DNA from: Hufsiella ginkgonis
Lineage (GTDB): Bacteria; Bacteroidota; Bacteroidia; Sphingobacteriales; Sphingobacteriaceae
Length of the DNA stretch: 64,000 nt
Direction of reading: 5' to 3'
Assembly: GCF_009834915.1 (NCBI RefSeq)
Contig: NZ_WVHS01000002.1
Location: forward strand, 310,001 to 374,000
Numbering within the stretch: the first letter of the stretch is position 1; each line of letters starts with the position of its first letter. The translations under genes were made by a program, and so were the position numbers. Below, in pieces: positions 61,063 through 64,000 of this stretch. Below the pieces are notes generated by a model. That model was given only the letters and a program-made list of their open reading frames with translations, had not been told where the DNA came from and made no database searches.

Positions 61063-62850
61063 ATGAAAAAGTATATCGTATTATTTATCACGGCGGTGAG
61101 CATGCTTGCTGCCTGTAAAAAGGGGGAGCTTGACCGTTTTCCTCAAACCTCTACTTCGCCGAACCTGTTTTTCAACACCGAAGAAGACCTGTCGCTGTAC
61201 GTAAACGGTTTATTGTCGCAGCCAGATCGCGGCACTTACCTCAACGATCAGAGCACCGATAACGTGACCACCACCGCGGCAGTCGAGGTAAAAAATATCA
61301 TGGTTGGGACCGCCAACGCCCAGAACATCACTACCGGGTGGAGCTGGACCAGGTTGCGTAACATCAACTACTTCCTCGAGAACTATCCCAAAGCGCAGGT
61401 AACCGCTGCCGTAAAGAACCATTATGCGGGCTTGGCCAGGTACTACCGGGCGGAGTTTTACCTCGACAAAGTGAAGCGTTTCTCTGATGTGCCCTGGTAT
61501 TCGACCACGCTCGATCCTACCGACGAGGAACTGTTTAAAGCACGCGACCCGCGCACCCTTATCACCGACAGCATTATGGCCGACCTTGATTTTGCGTACA
61601 GGAACGTAAGAGAGAGCGTACCCTCAGGAACACCCGGTAAGTGGGCAGTGGCGACGCTATACGCCCGCGCCGCCTTGTATGAAGGTACTTATCGTAAATA
61701 CCACGACGAGCTCAACCTAAAAAGTACGGCCAATACCTTCCTCGAAACCGCCGCAAGGATTTCCGGTGAAATGATCGCCGCTAAAAAGTACAGCATCTAT
61801 AATACCGGCCGGCCGGAGCAGGATTACGGAACGCTGTTCTCGAGCCAGGACCTGACAGGTAATAATGAAGTGATCCTGGTCAATATTTTCGATCTCAGCA
61901 AAGGAAAAAGCCAAAACGTAAACTCGACCGTATTCGGCGATTATGAGCAGGCTCCCGCGAAAGACCTGGTGCAAACCTACCTGATGAGAAACGGAAGCCG
62001 CTTTACCGATGTCGCGAATTATATACAACTCGGTTTCGTAGACGAATTTAAAAACCGTGATCCGCGCATGTCGCAAACCATGGTATACCCGGGATGGGTG
62101 AGAGTGCCTGACGCGACACCATACATTCAGCGGTTAAATAAAAACTTCACCGGCTATCACCAGTTGAAAGGCTATGTGAACAGTACCGATAATGCCATCT
62201 TAAACGGTGTGGATTTCCCGGTTTACCGCTACGCGGAAGTGCTTCTTACTTATGCGGAAGCATTGGCTGAACTGGGTACGTTAACACAAACTCAATTAGA
62301 CCAATCGCTGAACCTGTTGCGGAAAAGAGCGGGCTTGCCCGACCTGAACCTGGCAGCCGCCAACGCCGGCCCCGACCCGGTTTTGCAACTGCAATACCCG
62401 GGCGTGGCTGCCAATACAGGTGTGATCCTGGAGATCCGTCGCGAACGCAGGGTTGAATTCGCCTTTGAAAACATGCGCTTCGACGACCTGATGCGCTGGA
62501 AAGCAGGTAAATTGCTCACCAAAAGCCCCGAGGGTATGTACTTTAAAGGATTAGGAAAATATGACATGACCGGCGATGGGGTAGATGATATTATCCTGAT
62601 CGACCGCACCGTGACCATCCCTGCAGAAGATCAGAAGGAGAAAAACTCCCTGGGTGTGAAGCTGGTATATTACCGCGCAGGCGTAATCGGTTCTGACGCC
62701 ACCGTTTACCTGAAAAATGGAAACAACGGGGGCGTCATCATTACCGAAAATGTTGTGCGGAACTTCGAGGAGCCGAAACATTATTATCGCCCCATCCCAC
62801 AACAGCAAGTAACGTTAAATCCTAAATTAAAACAGATCTTCGGCTGGTAA
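61063..62850 (+). CDS. RagB/SusD-family nutrient-binding outer-membrane lipoprotein
   Basis: 595 residues with lipobox MLAAC (Cys18). The SusD N-terminal TPR-like region contains FFNTEEDLSLYVNGLLS, WSWTRLRNINYFLENYPKA, HYAGLARYYRAEFYLDKVKRFSDVPWY, and the C-terminal part FPVYRYAEVLLTYAEALAELG and EIRRERRVEFAFENMRFDDLMRWK, all family hallmarks. It forms the surface lid of the SusC transporter and binds the ligand. It sits directly after susC and 5 nt before the metallophosphoesterase. Confidence 0.97.
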   Translation: MKKYIVLFITAVSMLAACKKGELDRFPQTSTSPNLFFNTEEDLSLYVNGLLSQPDRGTYLNDQSTDNVTTTAAVEVKNIMVGTANAQNITTGWSWTRLRNINYFLENYPKAQVTAAVKNHYAGLARYYRAEFYLDKVKRFSDVPWYSTTLDPTDEELFKARDPRTLITDSIMADLDFAYRNVRESVPSGTPGKWAVATLYARAALYEGTYRKYHDELNLKSTANTFLETAARISGEMIAAKKYSIYNTGRPEQDYGTLFSSQDLTGNNEVILVNIFDLSKGKSQNVNSTVFGDYEQAPAKDLVQTYLMRNGSRFTDVANYIQLGFVDEFKNRDPRMSQTMVYPGWVRVPDATPYIQRLNKNFTGYHQLKGYVNSTDNAILNGVDFPVYRYAEVLLTYAEALAELGTLTQTQLDQSLNLLRKRAGLPDLNLAAANAGPDPVLQLQYPGVAANTGVILEIRRERRVEFAFENMRFDDLMRWKAGKLLTKSPEGMYFKGLGKYDMTGDGVDDIILIDRTVTIPAEDQKEKNSLGVKLVYYRAGVIGSDATVYLKNGNNGGVIITENVVRNFEEPKHYYRPIPQQQVTLNPKLKQIFGW

Positions 62851-62855
62851 TACCC

Positions 62856-63773
62856 ATGGAAATAAGCAGGAGAACCTTATTGAAAGCGGCCGCAATGGCT
62901 GCAGGCACGGCTGCTGCAGGCGGCCTGCCTGCTTTTGCATCGCCGCCAGCCGAACGTGAGAGGGGCAAAGGTCCCGTGCTCACCATAGCGCACATCACAG
63001 ACGTGCACATCCACGCAGGAGAAAACGCCCCCGCGCGATTCAAAAACGCCTTAAAGCAGGTCATCTATAAGCACAAACCTGATTTCTTTTTAAATGGCGG
63101 CGACTCTATCCACGATGCCTCGTATGACAATGTGGTGCGTGAACAGGTGACAGAACAATGGGCCATCTGGGACGATTGCCTGAAACTATTGAGCGAATAC
63201 GAGATCTACAGCTGCATTGGCAACCACGACCCATGGTGGAAGGCACCGGCCAAAACCGACGAAATGTACGGGAAGGATTACGTGGTGAAGCGGCTGAAAA
63301 TCCCGGCCCGCTATTACAGTTTCTCTAAAAAGAACTGGCACTTTATTATCCTCGACGGAAACAACGAAAAGATCTCCCTGGACGCCGAACAATACACCTG
63401 GCTTGAACGGGAACTGGAAAAGATACCCGCATCAATCCCGACGCTGCTGATGTCGCATTATCCCATCCTGGGTACCACGCAGGTGCTGGTAGGCGGCGGG
63501 CATTCGGACTGCAAGAAGCTAAAGGACTTGTTTTACAAGCACCGGGATAAAGTGAAGGTTTGCCTGAGCGGGCACAATCATTTATCAGATCGCACCAGCT
63601 ATAATAATGTACTTTATTGCTGTAATGGTGCCATGAGCGGTTACTGGTGGGGGAAAGGCGATGCAGAATCGGCAGGACAAGGGTACTACCTGGAAACGCC
63701 GCCTGGATATGCTATATTGAAGCTCTACGCCGACGGGACCGTAGAAAACGACTATTTTTCGCATTCATTTTAA
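62856..63773 (+). CDS. Exported calcineurin-type metallophosphoesterase
   Basis: 305 residues. The N-terminus has a twin-arginine signal (SRRTLLKAAAMAAGTAAAGG), so it is probably exported folded through Tat. The di-metal phosphoesterase motifs are all present: ITDVHIH, GGDSIHD, IGNHDPW, MSHYP and SGHNHLSD. It starts 5 nt after susD, so is certainly in the Sus operon. It should hydrolyse a phosphomono- or diester derived from the imported or surface-bound substrate. Which ester is not known. Confidence 0.9.
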   Translation: MEISRRTLLKAAAMAAGTAAAGGLPAFASPPAERERGKGPVLTIAHITDVHIHAGENAPARFKNALKQVIYKHKPDFFLNGGDSIHDASYDNVVREQVTEQWAIWDDCLKLLSEYEIYSCIGNHDPWWKAPAKTDEMYGKDYVVKRLKIPARYYSFSKKNWHFIILDGNNEKISLDAEQYTWLERELEKIPASIPTLLMSHYPILGTTQVLVGGGHSDCKKLKDLFYKHRDKVKVCLSGHNHLSDRTSYNNVLYCCNGAMSGYWWGKGDAESAGQGYYLETPPGYAILKLYADGTVENDYFSHSF

Positions 63774-63797
63774 CACATTACAAACATATCAAAGACG

Positions 63798-64000
63798 ATG
63801 TTAAAGATCATCCTCCCCATAGTATGCCTTTCTTTGTCGGCATCCGCGTATGCCCAGCAGCGCCAAAAGAAGGCGATTTATATTATTGCCGACGGCATTC
63901 CCGCGGACGTGATGGAACGGTCGCCCATGCCTAATTTTAAAAAGATCATTGCCGCCGGATCGTACTCGCGCATACACGTAGGTGGCGATAAGGGAACCTA
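63798..64000 (+). CDS. Alkaline phosphatase/phosphodiesterase-superfamily protein, N-terminal part (runs off window)
   Basis: 67 codons are visible from the ATG at 63798. A signal peptide (MLKIILPIVCLSLSASAYAQ) is followed by KKAIYIIADGIPADVMERSP, MPNFKKIIAAGSYSRIHVGG, the opening of type I phosphodiesterase/nucleotide pyrophosphatase and related alkaline phosphatase-superfamily enzymes. The catalytic Asp is at IADG. It is the fourth gene of the Sus operon, strengthening the phosphoester theme. The rest, including the nucleophile region, lies beyond the window. Confidence 0.7.
   Translation, partial: MLKIILPIVCLSLSASAYAQQRQKKAIYIIADGIPADVMERSPMPNFKKIIAAGSYSRIHVGGDKGT

Noticed and set aside
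1-64000. Mobile element, prophage, defence island or secondary-metabolite cluster
   Set aside because: No transposase, integrase, restriction, toxin-antitoxin, CRISPR or synthase gene was seen; no abrupt change in composition was evident by eye.

Overview
The window is a stretch of Bacteroidota chromosome. The evidence is a SusC/SusD pair, a short archaeal/eukaryote-type ProS, a eukaryote-like class Ia ribonucleotide reductase, an OmpP1/FadL porin, Reg_prop/Y_Y_Y sensor kinase architecture, promoters of the TTG-N18-20-TAnnTTTG type and a general lack of strong Shine-Dalgarno sequences. GC is roughly 50% by eye. Gene content fits Chitinophagaceae or Sphingobacteriaceae, but the genus cannot be settled from sequence alone. 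Coding density is high. No tRNA, rRNA, CRISPR array, integrase or insertion sequence was found, so this looks like core chromosome rather than an island.

Layout. 1-5.5 kb: end of a D-lactate dehydrogenase-like protein, a glycine-zipper lipoprotein, malate:quinone oxidoreductase and HtpG. 5.5-10.9 kb: a propeller-type sensor kinase, its NarL-type regulator, an ECF sigma factor and a PAP2 phosphatase. 10.9-19.7 kb: envelope genes (DUF6600 protein, MHS permease, MCE/MlaD protein, N-acetylmuramoyl amidase, LptD) and CinA. 19.7-25.7 kb: a BlaI/M56 pair with three operator-like dyads, DprA, a 2'-5' RNA ligase-fold protein, GmhB, an ECF sigma/membrane protein pair and a gene broken by one in-frame stop. 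25.7-31.3 kb: SDF and YfcC transporters, a NIPSNAP protein and an M20 peptidase. 31.3-34.9 kb: nrdB-nrdA plus a small cysteine-rich CWC protein.

35.4-43.0 kb is a metal-flavoured region. An M1 peptidase and a HupE/UreJ protein diverge from a DUF6702 protein and a small Cys protein. These are followed by an MbnP/MbnH pair, an outer-membrane protein with a CxxCGC start and CutC, which suggests a copper-handling module. 43.0-55.6 kb: an AI-2E family transporter, AlkA, PckA, an OmpP1 porin, a repeat-bearing lipoprotein, ProS, an aldo/keto reductase, a membrane-anchored MutS-like ATPase, L21, and L27 with an unusual acidic/Ala-rich tail. 55.6-64 kb: a DinB-like protein, a small membrane protein and a TetR regulator divergent from a SusC-SusD-metallophosphoesterase-phosphodiesterase operon. 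That operon looks like a nutrient (probably organophosphate) uptake locus, with a near-perfect TetR-type palindrome in the shared promoter.

The observations most worth a second look are the putative copper module, the TetR-controlled phosphoester Sus locus, the triple BlaI-type operator, a recurrent promoter placed 3-4 nt before the start codon of five genes (possible leaderless mRNAs), the gene with a single in-frame TAA, and the L27 tail.
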